Source of the DNA: Candidatus Saganbacteria bacterium
GTDB taxonomy: Bacteria > Margulisbacteria > WOR-1 > O2-12-FULL-45-9 > XYB2-FULL-48-7
Assembly: GCA_016939335.1 (NCBI GenBank)
Contig: JAFGHC010000027.1
Location: forward strand, 1 to 60,666
Reading direction: 5' to 3'
DNA length: 60,666 nt
The notes beneath the pieces were generated by a model. It saw only the letters and a list, made by a program, of their open reading frames with translations, was not told the origin of the DNA and made no database searches. The translations under genes were made by a program, and so were the position numbers. Position 1 is the first letter of the stretch. Each line of letters opens with the position of its first letter. Shown here piece after piece: positions 31,977 through 40,396 of this stretch.

Positions 31977-33473
31977 TTACTTTTGAATTCGGGGGAAAAG
32001 CGGCGCCCCTTTGACGACTTTCTCGCCGCTGAGGTTAATCTGGGCCTTGATTTTTTCCGCGGTTTCGGGCATGAATGGAGCGATCAGCGCCGTGACCAGC
32101 GTGAGAACCTCGACCAGGTTAACCAGCACCAGCGCCAACCGCTCTTTCTCTCCGTTCTTGGCCAGCGTCCAGGGCGCCTGTTTTTCAATGTAAACGTTGG
32201 CCCGGGAGATCAGCGTCCAGATCGCCGTCAGGGCGTCCGAAAACGCCAACTCATCCATATATTTATCGACCAGCCCAGGGGTCTCTTTGATCAGGCCGAT
32301 CAATTCCCGGCTCAAATCGTCCATGACCGCGGATTTCGGACTTGGAACTTGTGACTCGCAGTATTTCTCCACCATCGTCAGCGTCCGGCTCAAGAGGTTC
32401 CCCAGATCATTGGCCAGATCAGCATTATACCGGTTGATGAAAGAATTCATGGAAAAGTCGCCGTCAACGCCGAACGGCACTTCGCGCAGGATGAAATAGC
32501 GGACGGCGTCGACCCCGTACTCCGCGCTCAAGGCGAGCGGATCGACCACGTTGCCGCGGCTCTTGCTCATTTTTGCCCCTTCGACCGTCCACCAGCCGTG
32601 CCCGAAAATTTTTTTCGGCAAAGGCAGCCCCAGCGCCAGCAGCAGGCAAGGCCAGGTCACGGCGTGGAAACGGACGATCTCCTTCCCCATCAGATGGACG
32701 TCGGCCGGCCAGAACTTGCGGAAGAGGCCGTCATCGGCGCTCAAATAACCGAGGGCGGAAACGTAGTTGATCAGCGCGTCGAACCAGACGTAGACGACAT
32801 GGCGCGGGTCCTCGGGCACGACGATCCCCCAGGGAAAAGCGGTGCGCGTGACCGAAAGGTCTTTCAGCCCCTGTTTGACGAACTGAACAATCTCGTTGCG
32901 GCGCGGCTCGGGCCGGATAAAATCTGGGTTGGCCTCGATGTGCCGCAGCAGCGGTTCCTGGTATTTGGAAAGCCGGAAGTAGTAGGTCTCTTCGCGCAGC
33001 CGGTCGGCCGGCCGGCCGCAGTCGGGGCAGAGCCGGCGCTCCTCCATGTCCTCGGCCAGGTCGGACTCGTTCCAATAAGTTTCGCAGGGGACGCAGTACC
33101 ACCCCTCGTATTCGCCCTTGTAGATATCGCCCTGTCTGAGCAGCCGGCCGAAGATCTTCTGGACGGCCGTTTCGTGCTTCCGGTCGGTGGTGCGGATGAA
33201 GTCGTCATAGCTGATGCCCAGTTTGTCCCAGGCGTCCCGGAAGCGGACGACTATCTTATCGACATATTCCTGAGGCGACAGGTTGTTTTGTTCGGCCGCT
33301 TTCCAGACCTTCTGGCCGTGCTCGTCAGTGCCGGTGAGAAAATGGACGTCGCAGCCCGCCGCCCGCTTGTGGCGCGCCAGCACGTCGGCGGCGATCGTCG
33401 TGTAGGCGTGGCCGAGATGCGGCACGTCGTTGACGTAATAAAGGGGGGTCGTCAGGTAAAACTTTTCCTTCAT
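31977..33473 (-). CDS. metG: Methionyl-tRNA synthetase
   Basis: A 498-residue class I synthetase that charges tRNA-Met. The ATP-binding HIGH-type motif is VPHLGHAYT (His19-His22 region) and the KMSKS loop is AKMSKSRGNVVDP. The connective-peptide zinc site has C-x2-C pairs in WYCVPCETY and RLCPDCGRP. The C-terminal anticodon-binding helical domain ends near LIAPFMPETAEKIKAQ. It lacks the C-terminal EMAP/Trbp111-like tRNA-binding domain seen in longer forms. The ATG follows a minus-strand TATAAT by 6 bases. Confidence 0.96.
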   Translation of the reverse strand: MKEKFYLTTPLYYVNDVPHLGHAYTTIAADVLARHKRAAGCDVHFLTGTDEHGQKVWKAAEQNNLSPQEYVDKIVVRFRDAWDKLGISYDDFIRTTDRKHETAVQKIFGRLLRQGDIYKGEYEGWYCVPCETYWNESDLAEDMEERRLCPDCGRPADRLREETYYFRLSKYQEPLLRHIEANPDFIRPEPRRNEIVQFVKQGLKDLSVTRTAFPWGIVVPEDPRHVVYVWFDALINYVSALGYLSADDGLFRKFWPADVHLMGKEIVRFHAVTWPCLLLALGLPLPKKIFGHGWWTVEGAKMSKSRGNVVDPLALSAEYGVDAVRYFILREVPFGVDGDFSMNSFINRYNADLANDLGNLLSRTLTMVEKYCESQVPSPKSAVMDDLSRELIGLIKETPGLVDKYMDELAFSDALTAIWTLISRANVYIEKQAPWTLAKNGEKERLALVLVNLVEVLTLVTALIAPFMPETAEKIKAQINLSGEKVVKGAPLFPRIQK

Positions 33474-33479
33474 AATGTC

Positions 33480-33485
33480 ATTATA
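33480..33485 (-). promoter_or_regulatory. -10 box, leaderless start of metG
   Basis: TATAAT on the minus strand, 6 bases before the ATG at 33473. No Shine-Dalgarno sequence is present. Confidence 0.6.
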
Positions 33486-33504
33486 AGCTTTTTTGGAAAT
33501 AAAG

Positions 33505-33532
33505 TGAAATTTTCCGCCACCCCGCCCGATAT
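33505..33532 (+). promoter_or_regulatory. Sigma-28-type promoter P5
   Basis: TGAAATTT (33505-33512), 12 bases, CCCGATAT (33525-33532). It stands about 60 bases before the ATG at 33595 and would transcribe the 33595 gene and the GH9 cellulase. Confidence 0.65.
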
Positions 33533-33594
33533 ATACCTGGCAGTATAAGTGCGATCAATTTATGGTCCAACAAACTATAAGGGGGTGAAAATAA

Positions 33595-34269
33595 ATGACA
33601 TACGTAAGCGCACTAATTCCATCCTTAACTCTGGCCGCCGGGCTGAATAAAAAGGGAGAGGGCTCATCGGTCAAAGCGATCGCCGGCGAGGTCGTAAAGA
33701 TACTGGAGAACGACGGCACTGACAACGCCTCTGTTAAAGCGGCTGATTATCTTAAAGGGCAAACAACCAGCGCCGAGAAACAGGGGAAAGTACTGGAAGA
33801 GGTCAGGAAAGCCCTGATCGCTACCGGTGAATATGACAATAACTCCATCAACACTGTCATTGGCGATATTCGCAATCGGCTCCGCTCTGCTTCGGCGCCA
33901 AAAGCGGAGGAAGTAAGACCGGCGGCGGCCGCCGCCAGCGGAGAGCTTAAGGGCGAGATCGTCAGCATCACCAAGACCGGCTCGTTCGGCGGCGACGGAT
34001 CGCCGCAGGTGAACATCAAGGTCAAGATCGAGAACCTGCCGGCAGGCGCTCACACCTTGAGCGGTTTCCTTCGGACCAATAAAGATTGGCCGGCGGGCGG
34101 CTGCACCACCGGCGGCAAGAGCTCCGGGACGTTCACTTTCCAGGCGTACCTCCATCCGGGCAATCAGTCGAGCCCGTTCTATATCGAGGTTGCCGATAAA
34201 TACGGCAAAAAGCTCGGCCGGATCCCTGAAGGGGATTACGACACTCTGAAAGTTCGTTTCCCGAGGTAG
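33595..34269 (+). CDS. Orphan protein with beta-sandwich C-terminal domain shared with the cellulase
   Basis: A 224-residue protein in two parts. Residues 1-115 are helical (VKAIAGEVVKILENDGTDNA, then KVLEEVRKALIATGEYDNN) and end in an Ala-rich linker. Residues about 120-224 are a beta-rich domain: GEIVSITKTGSFGGDGSPQV, VKIENLPAGAHTLSGFLRT, GTFTFQAYLHP and FYIEVADKYGKKLG. The GH9 enzyme encoded next ends in a domain of the same length and strand order (IRFRFTNIPPAVVSLKGNIY and FFIQGFDRTGKRIF), so the two are probably homologous. That suggests a shared carbohydrate-binding or anchoring role, which I infer only from linkage. No signal peptide. AGGGGGTG precedes the ATG. Confidence 0.7.
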   Translation: MTYVSALIPSLTLAAGLNKKGEGSSVKAIAGEVVKILENDGTDNASVKAADYLKGQTTSAEKQGKVLEEVRKALIATGEYDNNSINTVIGDIRNRLRSASAPKAEEVRPAAAAASGELKGEIVSITKTGSFGGDGSPQVNIKVKIENLPAGAHTLSGFLRTNKDWPAGGCTTGGKSSGTFTFQAYLHPGNQSSPFYIEVADKYGKKLGRIPEGDYDTLKVRFPR

Positions 34270-34282
34270 CATCATAATTAGA

Positions 34283-34306
34283 GGAGGGAGACATCGGTCT
34301 CCCTCC
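34283..34306 (+). other. Strong intercistronic hairpin
   Basis: Ten paired bases (GGAGGGAGAC/GTCTCCCTCC) around an ATCG loop between the 33595 gene and the cellulase gene. No T-run follows, so it is more likely a transcript-stability or partial attenuation element than a terminator. Confidence 0.6.
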
Positions 34307-34331
34307 CTTATCACAGGAATGACCGTAATTT

Positions 34332-36527
34332 ATGACCTTGGCAATTTCCGATACTACCAGCGCCCTGTTGCTGGCTTATCATTTAGAAAAAAAAGATAGT
34401 TCGTCGGCTTCTTCTCCCCCCGGTGAAGAAGGGGCGCATCTGGTCAGAAAAGCTTCCCCCTCTGCCCCGGCGGAAGGGACGCACCTTGTTAGGAAAACCG
34501 CCTCCTCTGCCCCGTCGGACGTCGACATTCTGGTCAATCAGGCCTTTTATCTCCCCGGCTACTCCAAGGTCGCGCTGGTCCGCGCCAATAGCGAAATCGC
34601 GGCCGGCAAATTCAAACTTACCGAAACCAGCAGCAATAAAACCGTTCACGAAGGCGCGCTAAAAAGATATGGAACATATGCCCGCTGGGGCAATGAGTTT
34701 TATTACTTCGCTGATTTTTCTTCACTCAACAAAGAAGGAACGTATAAATTAACGGCCGAATGGCCGGGGCATCAGGCCTCCGCTGCTGTTGTCATCAAAA
34801 AATCGGAATTGAGCCGCGCGACAGGCAATGCGGCCGGGTTTTTTTATTTTCAGCGCTGCGGCGCGGCGATTCCCGGCTGGCACGGGCCCTGCCATACCAA
34901 TGATCCAGAGGGGACGGCCGGCGGCTGGCACGACGCGGGAGATTATAATAAATACATTTACACCCAGTGGCAGCCGGCTTGGGCGCTTCTCGATCTTTAC
35001 CAGAAAACAAAGGACCGGAAATATCTGGCCGAAGCTAAATGGGGAGAGGATTTTTTGGCCAAAATGGTCAGGCCCGACGGGAGCATGTGGAGCGCCGTCT
35101 TCGGCGGCTGGGACTGGACCAGGCCGGAACAGGGCAATACCAGGGAGCTGACGTCAGCTCAATGGGGCGACCCGACCTGGGCAGTAGCGGCCAACAGCGC
35201 GACTTTCGCTAAGATGGCCGCTTATACTTCCGGCACGGAGCACGAGAAGTTCCTCCGCCTGGCCAAACAGACCAACCAGTATTTCCGTCAGCATTTCCGG
35301 TTCGGGCACATCCCGCGCGGCGAAGACCTTCAGGGGCTCGGCGGAATCGTCCTCAGCGACCTTTTGCTCCACGAACAGACAGGCGACGGCTCATATTTGG
35401 CCGACGCCGAAAAGAACGTCCGCCTGATCCTGGCGCACCAGGACCGGCGCGGCTTCTTCTTTACCGACAGCAACAGGCAAGAACCTTTCTGGGACGACTA
35501 CATGACCTATTTCTTTGTCGAGGCGCTCGGCGATTACGCCCGCCGTTTCCCGCGCCGCGAGCTGACCGGCCAGATCAAGGCCGCCCTGCGCAACCTGGCC
35601 GATAACCAGTTGAAATTCCTCTCCTCCCGCACTCCTTTCCGCCAGATGCAAATGCTCGACCCTCTCGACCAGCACCCGCCGAACGGCGAGGTTTTTGAGA
35701 ACTTTTTCGACAAGAAGATCGAAGGCTGGATCCGCGGGGCCAATAGCTACTACCTGTCGTCGGCCAACGCGGCGATGATCGCCTATTCCCTGCTCGGCAA
35801 GCCGGAGTACAAGGAGATCGCCATTAACCAGCTGAACTGGGTGCTCGGGGTCAATCCTTATGGCATTTCTTTCATGGAGGGGAGCTGCGTCAGGTGCACT
35901 AAGAACGGTCATCACCGTTATGACACTTTACCCGGGCACGCCAATGGGATTGTGCCGGGCGGGATCACCAACGGTCTGGCCAGCAACAACGGAGAAGATT
36001 ATTTTTACGACGCTCTGGGCAAGACCTGGGCGAGCAATGAGACCTGGCTGCCGCATAACGCCTGGTTCATCATGCTCGGCTTAAAACTTTCCGCTTATCT
36101 TGATGAGGCGGCCGCCGCTTCCAGCCTGACCGTCAACAGTGATAGCGCCAACGCTGAAAAAAAACCGCCGGCCGCCCCGGAACCGGTCGTGATCAGCGCT
36201 TCCGGCCTTCTCCCCAACATCACTTTCCAGTCGGTAGTCAGGAATGGAACGCTCAAAGAGAACGGCGATTCGATCGGCGTTGATATCAGGTTCCGGTTCA
36301 CCAACATTCCTCCGGCGGTCGTTTCTCTCAAGGGAAATATATATACCAGCGGCATCTGGCCGCAGGGAGAAGTTAAGGTCGAACGGGGGAAAAGCGACTA
36401 TATTTTCAAGGCCTTCCTGTACAAATTGAACCGTTTCAGCGGTTTTTTTATCCAGGGTTTCGACCGGACAGGAAAAAGAATCTTTCAAAGCGATTCATTC
36501 CCGATCGAACTACCTCCCAAGAAATAA
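34332..36527 (+). CDS. Glycoside hydrolase family 9 cellulase without signal peptide
   Basis: A 731-residue GH9 endoglucanase-type enzyme that hydrolyses beta-1,4-glucans by inversion. Order: a disordered N terminus with a duplicated G-A/T-HLVRK-(T/A)-S-(P/S)-SAP unit (about residues 34-60); an Ig-like CelD_N domain (ILVNQAFYLPGYSKVALV to WPGHQASAAVVIKK); and the (alpha/alpha)6 catalytic domain. The catalytic part shows the base motif GGWHDAGDYNKY, the HHRYDTLPGHANGIVPGG block and the acid Glu in SNETWLPHNAWF. The last 100 residues are the beta domain shared with the 33595 protein. All catalytic residues are present, but there is no Sec signal, which is odd for a cellulase. It may use another export route or act on an intracellular glucan. 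It is probably co-transcribed from P5. Confidence 0.88.
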   Translation: MTLAISDTTSALLLAYHLEKKDSSSASSPPGEEGAHLVRKASPSAPAEGTHLVRKTASSAPSDVDILVNQAFYLPGYSKVALVRANSEIAAGKFKLTETSSNKTVHEGALKRYGTYARWGNEFYYFADFSSLNKEGTYKLTAEWPGHQASAAVVIKKSELSRATGNAAGFFYFQRCGAAIPGWHGPCHTNDPEGTAGGWHDAGDYNKYIYTQWQPAWALLDLYQKTKDRKYLAEAKWGEDFLAKMVRPDGSMWSAVFGGWDWTRPEQGNTRELTSAQWGDPTWAVAANSATFAKMAAYTSGTEHEKFLRLAKQTNQYFRQHFRFGHIPRGEDLQGLGGIVLSDLLLHEQTGDGSYLADAEKNVRLILAHQDRRGFFFTDSNRQEPFWDDYMTYFFVEALGDYARRFPRRELTGQIKAALRNLADNQLKFLSSRTPFRQMQMLDPLDQHPPNGEVFENFFDKKIEGWIRGANSYYLSSANAAMIAYSLLGKPEYKEIAINQLNWVLGVNPYGISFMEGSCVRCTKNGHHRYDTLPGHANGIVPGGITNGLASNNGEDYFYDALGKTWASNETWLPHNAWFIMLGLKLSAYLDEAAAASSLTVNSDSANAEKKPPAAPEPVVISASGLLPNITFQSVVRNGTLKENGDSIGVDIRFRFTNIPPAVVSLKGNIYTSGIWPQGEVKVERGKSDYIFKAFLYKLNRFSGFFIQGFDRTGKRIFQSDSFPIELPPKK

Positions 36528-36530
36528 GCT

Positions 36531-36632
36531 CTACTCCCCGACCGGGAACAGGATCCTGATCTCCGCCATGTTGGAAAGAACGCTGTTCAGCTTCTTCGGC
36601 ACCTCGCCGGTCAGATAATAGGGTTCGAATGG
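36531..36632 (-). pseudogene. 3' remnant of an Asp-box protein gene
   Basis: The minus strand encodes PFEPYYLTGEVPKKLNSVLS then NMAEIRILFPVGE and a stop. The intact gene at 39239-40396 ends EFPDYYLTGGVPEKLNNALS then NVAEIRILFPVNP. At the DNA level it is a clear direct repeat of 39243-39343. The homology ends two bases before the -35 element of P6, so a paralogue appears to have been cut away at that point. Confidence 0.8.
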
Positions 36633-36633
36633 G

Positions 36634-36661
36634 TGAAATTTTTCCCGTTTTTTCACGATAA
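36634..36661 (+). promoter_or_regulatory. Sigma-28-type promoter P6
   Basis: TGAAATTT (36634-36641), 12 bases, CACGATAA (36654-36661). It abuts the 3' gene remnant and is 23 bases before the ATG at 36685. Confidence 0.7.
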
Positions 36662-36684
36662 ATATACGTGGAGATCATTATCAA

Positions 36685-38676
36685 ATGACCGGTCGTATCA
36701 GTACATCTTTAGAAAAAGCTCGGGCGACAGGCCGTTCTCTAACTCGCTACGCCCGGCGGCTTTTATTGCCTTTAGGCATAGCGGCCGGCCTGGCCGGCCT
36801 TGGAACAGTCGCTACGCTCGCCAAATTCACCAAAGACGAATCGTTTAAAGGGGCAGTGTATCACCCATATGTTCCCGAAGTCCGGCCATTGATCAAAAAC
36901 GTTCTCCCTCTCCCGGAAACATTGAGCAAGCTAACCGCCCAGGGCGCTCTCTCGGAAAGCGATCTTTACAACCTGGCCGACAGAGCTCATCAGCAACTAT
37001 ATGAAATGAGAGATAAAACCGGGAGGCTCACGAACGATGACGCTGACAGTCTCGTCAAAATCGCGCGCGCCATCGATCAAGCCAATACGCAACATCTTGA
37101 CGCGGACAATCAATGGCTGGCAGTTATTACGCGGATTAAAATCGCAGAGACGCTATTTTTATCATTAAAGGGAGAGAGCTTTTATTCGCCAAAGTGCGGA
37201 CCTTATATCGATCTTGCCATGGATATCGCTTCACAAAATTATGGGCGGCTTGCCGCCTTCCCGCGTTCGGCAGAAATTTTAGGGCTTAAAAGAATAGATG
37301 ATCCGCGACTGATCCCGGTTATAATCAATGACATCCTTTATGCGGCGCTCCATCTGTCCGAGACGCGTCCCTTGCCTATTTGCGAAAAAGAAGGAAACTC
37401 CCCCGACCGGTTCGGGCAATTTGACGAATATGTCAGGGGTATAATTTTCCGGGGTGACGGAGGGGCCGACATGACCTTGGAAGAACAAAAGGATATCGCG
37501 CTCACTTATCTCGAACAAAGAATGAGGAACGGCTATTGGTACAAGGGGAAAGCCCAGGCGGCTAACCGTTATTATCAAGAACTGGTCGGGGGCCGCCTGG
37601 TCCGCATCGACATAGAAAACCTGAAGATAGTCTCCACGGCGCGCAAGGCGTTGCGCAAAAAAGTTCCGCTTTTTAAGGAAAGCTGCGCGGCACACGAGTG
37701 CCCCCCGACCCTGCTGGCGACCATCGCGCTTTATAATAATTTATTTAAGGCGCGCTTCCCTGTCTATCGGGTAGCTGACGGGCTTAGTATCTTTTCCTCA
37801 TCTACGTCAGAAGCTTCCCTGGCCTCAAAAGCGGCAAAATGGGCGCGGGGAAAATGGAGCGAACCACTTAAAGGCATTGCCTTTCAAGACCGGTTTACAG
37901 ACTTTATATCGGGAGTGTTCCTGGGCGCCTGCGGGACAACGGGCCTGATGCAAGTTCGCGCCTGCCCTCTTCAGTTTCAACACATAAAGAATATTAGAGA
38001 AGATGACTTATGGGGGAGATTGGCCGCACCTGCCGATGACTGGTCCAACCAGCGAATAAATTATGCTTTATATTTTAAGGATAAATATTCGATCGAAGCC
38101 GGGGCCGCGCTTTGGGGACAGATGCTCAAGAGACTGGAACAAATTGAACTGGCCGGGCAGCCGCAGTCAGTCAGCCTGCCTAAAATGGCTCATTTCAAAA
38201 ACGGAAATTGGCGGCTAAATTATTCTCCCGACCAATCTTTCTTCGGTCCGGACTTCTTTTCGTCATTATTTGAGGCCACCTACGGAAGGTTTCATTCTGG
38301 AGAATATCTCTATTCCGGCTTAATCGACCCCCCTAAGGCCGACGTTCCCGCCTATGCAACAGATTACATAGATCCGGCGACATATTTGTTCAACGTATAT
38401 TTTTTGCCCAATGCCCGCCCTTTTTCCGCGCTCCATCGCGTTATTCTTCAATCAGGTCTCTTCCGGGCAGGTAAAGGGCTTTTTGTGGGCCTAACTCGAA
38501 TTAATCAATTGGAACAATTGGACAAGGCTCTTTTATCCGGCGACGAGTACCTAGCCAAGGCGGCCGAAAGAACTATTTGCGCAATAAGCGCGGATGCTTC
38601 TCACCCGCAATTCAAGGAAAAAGCGATTGCCATAAGAGAGAATAGGAATTTAGCTTGTAATTTTTCAATAGAATGA
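36685..38676 (+). CDS. Large membrane-anchored orphan with transglycosylase-like motif
   Basis: A 663-residue protein with a basic N terminus and one membrane helix at about residues 26-47 (LLLPLGIAAGLAGLGTVATL), then a long soluble part. The only familiar stretch is ECPPTLLATIALYNNLFKAR followed, about 70 residues on, by FLGACGTTGLMQVRACP. The GLMQV phrase is the hallmark of lytic transglycosylase (SLT/lysozyme-fold) domains, and IEAGAALWGQMLKRLE also resembles their end. The expected catalytic Glu is not where I would look for it, so activity is doubtful. The C-terminal 200 residues match nothing known. It has its own sigma-28-type promoter, and GTGGAG precedes the ATG. Confidence 0.55.
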   Translation: MTGRISTSLEKARATGRSLTRYARRLLLPLGIAAGLAGLGTVATLAKFTKDESFKGAVYHPYVPEVRPLIKNVLPLPETLSKLTAQGALSESDLYNLADRAHQQLYEMRDKTGRLTNDDADSLVKIARAIDQANTQHLDADNQWLAVITRIKIAETLFLSLKGESFYSPKCGPYIDLAMDIASQNYGRLAAFPRSAEILGLKRIDDPRLIPVIINDILYAALHLSETRPLPICEKEGNSPDRFGQFDEYVRGIIFRGDGGADMTLEEQKDIALTYLEQRMRNGYWYKGKAQAANRYYQELVGGRLVRIDIENLKIVSTARKALRKKVPLFKESCAAHECPPTLLATIALYNNLFKARFPVYRVADGLSIFSSSTSEASLASKAAKWARGKWSEPLKGIAFQDRFTDFISGVFLGACGTTGLMQVRACPLQFQHIKNIREDDLWGRLAAPADDWSNQRINYALYFKDKYSIEAGAALWGQMLKRLEQIELAGQPQSVSLPKMAHFKNGNWRLNYSPDQSFFGPDFFSSLFEATYGRFHSGEYLYSGLIDPPKADVPAYATDYIDPATYLFNVYFLPNARPFSALHRVILQSGLFRAGKGLFVGLTRINQLEQLDKALLSGDEYLAKAAERTICAISADASHPQFKEKAIAIRENRNLACNFSIE

Positions 38677-38783
38677 ACCGTACGACCAATTTACTTTGCC
38701 AGATCAAACCGGTCAAGCGGCTTTTTGGCCGTTGGCCGCTGAGCGGAAACAGCGTCACAATCTCGAATACGTCGGCAATAAAG

Positions 38784-38811
38784 TGAAATTTGCCGGGCGC
38801 GGAGAGGATAT
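38784..38811 (+). promoter_or_regulatory. Sigma-28-type promoter P7
   Basis: TGAAATTT (38784-38791), 12 bases, GAGGATAT (38804-38811). The -10 is the weakest of the set and overlaps a TATATAAT that a vegetative sigma factor could use. It precedes the 38847 gene. Confidence 0.55.
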
Positions 38812-38846
38812 ATAATCAGCCTGCGTCAAGTTGAAAGGAGCAGCTC

Positions 38847-39224
38847 ATGTCCGATTCGCTCGCCGGCCCCGTGCCGGCCAAGGTCCCGGTCTACCGCCTG
38901 GTCCCCGCCGAGCAAAGAAAAAGAAAGCGGGGGAACGAAAAGGAGCGGCTCGGCACGGCCAGCGCCATGATCAAGGTCTATTCGCACGACGTGCTGGCCG
39001 CCGCGGAAGAAGGCCGCAAGACCAGGCTGCTCTGCCAGATCACCGCTACGGTCCCAAGCAAAACGGGCCGGTCCGCCGATCAGGTCGAGGAGGTATTCGA
39101 CCTGGATCACCGCGAAGCCGCCCCCTACATAAAAGCTTCGACGACCTTCCCGGACACCTGCAGTATCTATACGCTGATAATCAAACGGCCGGCCGATCCC
39201 CGCAATATAAATTTCCTGAAATAG
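38847..39224 (+). CDS. Orphan small protein, sigma-28 regulon candidate
   Basis: A 125-residue protein of unknown family. The first 35 residues are basic and flexible (VPVYRLVPAEQRKRKRGNEK). The rest looks like a small alpha/beta fold: TASAMIKVYSHDVLAAAEEG, TRLLCQITATVPSKTG, DQVEEVFDLDHRE and CSIYTLIIKRP. It has two cysteines and no signal peptide. AAAGGAGC precedes the ATG at a normal distance. It is convergent with the Asp-box protein gene (14-base gap). A longer frame in another phase starting at 38831 is a composition artefact. Confidence 0.6.
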   Translation: MSDSLAGPVPAKVPVYRLVPAEQRKRKRGNEKERLGTASAMIKVYSHDVLAAAEEGRKTRLLCQITATVPSKTGRSADQVEEVFDLDHREAAPYIKASTTFPDTCSIYTLIIKRPADPRNINFLK

Positions 39225-39238
39225 CCCGGCTCGCCAAG

Positions 39239-40396
39239 CTACGGGTTAACCGGAAACAGGATCCTGATCTCCGCCACGTTGGAGAGCGCGTTATTCAGCT
39301 TCTCCGGGACCCCGCCGGTCAAATAATAGTCGGGAAATTCGCAAACCGGCAGCGGCCGCCACCGGCCGGACGGATCGTCCTTCAGCTTGACGTCCACCAG
39401 GAAACGGTCGAGCAAACGCGCCTCCCAATCGTCCTTAAAGAGATCGGCCGCCAGGTAATCGGGTTTGATGAACGCGCGGAAGAGCGGCGCCCGCCCCTCG
39501 AGCGACGGTTCGCCGTCGAGCGGGGCGACGACCAGCCACTGCGGCGCACCGTAAGCGTATTTAAGGGCGGCCGCGTGACCGGCGGGGATGATCTGGAAGC
39601 CGCCCAGGCTGCCGAGCGGCGAAGTGGAAACGTCGAGCACCCCCGCGTGATTGGCCCTGACCCGGCCGGCCGAAGCGTATTTGCTCCCCTCGAACCGCCC
39701 GATCCCCCGCGCGGGAAAAACGACGCTGCCGACCTCCCTGGTCTCGCCGTTGAAATATGCGACGACGACCCGGCCGCCGGCCCGGTTCTCGATCTCGATC
39801 TCTCTGGGATAATCGACCGGGACCTCAACGATGAGGTAGATCCTGTCCTCGGGCCAGGGGACGTAACCGGGCGGGACCGGCTGATAAACGTAACCGGCGC
39901 GGTGGACCATTACCCGGTTGCCGACCAGCGGCGCGTACTCGCCGCCGAAGATCCCCGTGCCGGCCGGAATATCGGTGTAGATCGAAGCGTCGGCGCTGAA
40001 ATATGACCGGTAATCACGGGGCGGGCTGTAAAACTCCTTCGGCAGCAGGCTGAAAATGACCGCGCGCCCGTCGGCCTCGGTCGAGGTCTTCAGGTGGATG
40101 GCGTTGACCGCCGTGGCGGCCACCTGGCCGTCGGGCACCCAGCGGGCCGCGGCGTAGCCGTGCGGATTGGTCTGGACCGTCGGAGCGACGACCTTGCCCA
40201 ACCGCTGCCAATTCTTGCCGCGGTCGGCGCTGACCTCGACCGTTCCGCCGGCCTGGTTCCAGACCTTGATCCGGTAGATCTCCTTGAGCTTGAGAACGGG
40301 CGCAGCTTCCGGACTGGCAGCTTCGGGTGTAACTTGAGCCAAACAGACAGCCGAAAGCAGACAGCCGAAAGCAGACAGCAGGAGAAGTCGCCGCAT
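39239..40396 (-). CDS. Secreted protein with Asp-box motif, last gene of the TPM-LemA-PepA cluster
   Basis: A 385-residue exported protein of unknown function. Its signal peptide (MRRLLLLSAFGCLLSAVCLA, cleavage before QVTPEA) is built from tandem CAGACAGCCGAAAG-type words. The mature protein begins with YRIKVWNQAGGTVEVSADRG and KNWQRLG; S-x-D-x-G-x-x-W is the Asp-box of BNR/sialidase-like propellers, here as a single copy. The central part is beta-rich (EDRIYLIVEVPVDYPREIEI, then NRAGGRVVVAYFNGETREVG), and the end is the conserved-looking YYLTGGVPEKLNNALSNVAE. A 3' fragment of a paralogue lies at 36531. The start shares one base with the pepA stop. Confidence 0.7.
   Translation of the reverse strand: MRRLLLLSAFGCLLSAVCLAQVTPEAASPEAAPVLKLKEIYRIKVWNQAGGTVEVSADRGKNWQRLGKVVAPTVQTNPHGYAAARWVPDGQVAATAVNAIHLKTSTEADGRAVIFSLLPKEFYSPPRDYRSYFSADASIYTDIPAGTGIFGGEYAPLVGNRVMVHRAGYVYQPVPPGYVPWPEDRIYLIVEVPVDYPREIEIENRAGGRVVVAYFNGETREVGSVVFPARGIGRFEGSKYASAGRVRANHAGVLDVSTSPLGSLGGFQIIPAGHAAALKYAYGAPQWLVVAPLDGEPSLEGRAPLFRAFIKPDYLAADLFKDDWEARLLDRFLVDVKLKDDPSGRWRPLPVCEFPDYYLTGGVPEKLNNALSNVAEIRILFPVNP
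40342..40384. repeat. Tandem word repeat encoding a signal peptide
   Basis: Two and a half tandem copies of CAGACAGCCGAAAG. On the minus strand they code for LLSAFGCLLSAVC, the hydrophobic core of the signal peptide of the 39239 gene. Related words occur in frame in argF at 46690. Confidence 0.8.
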
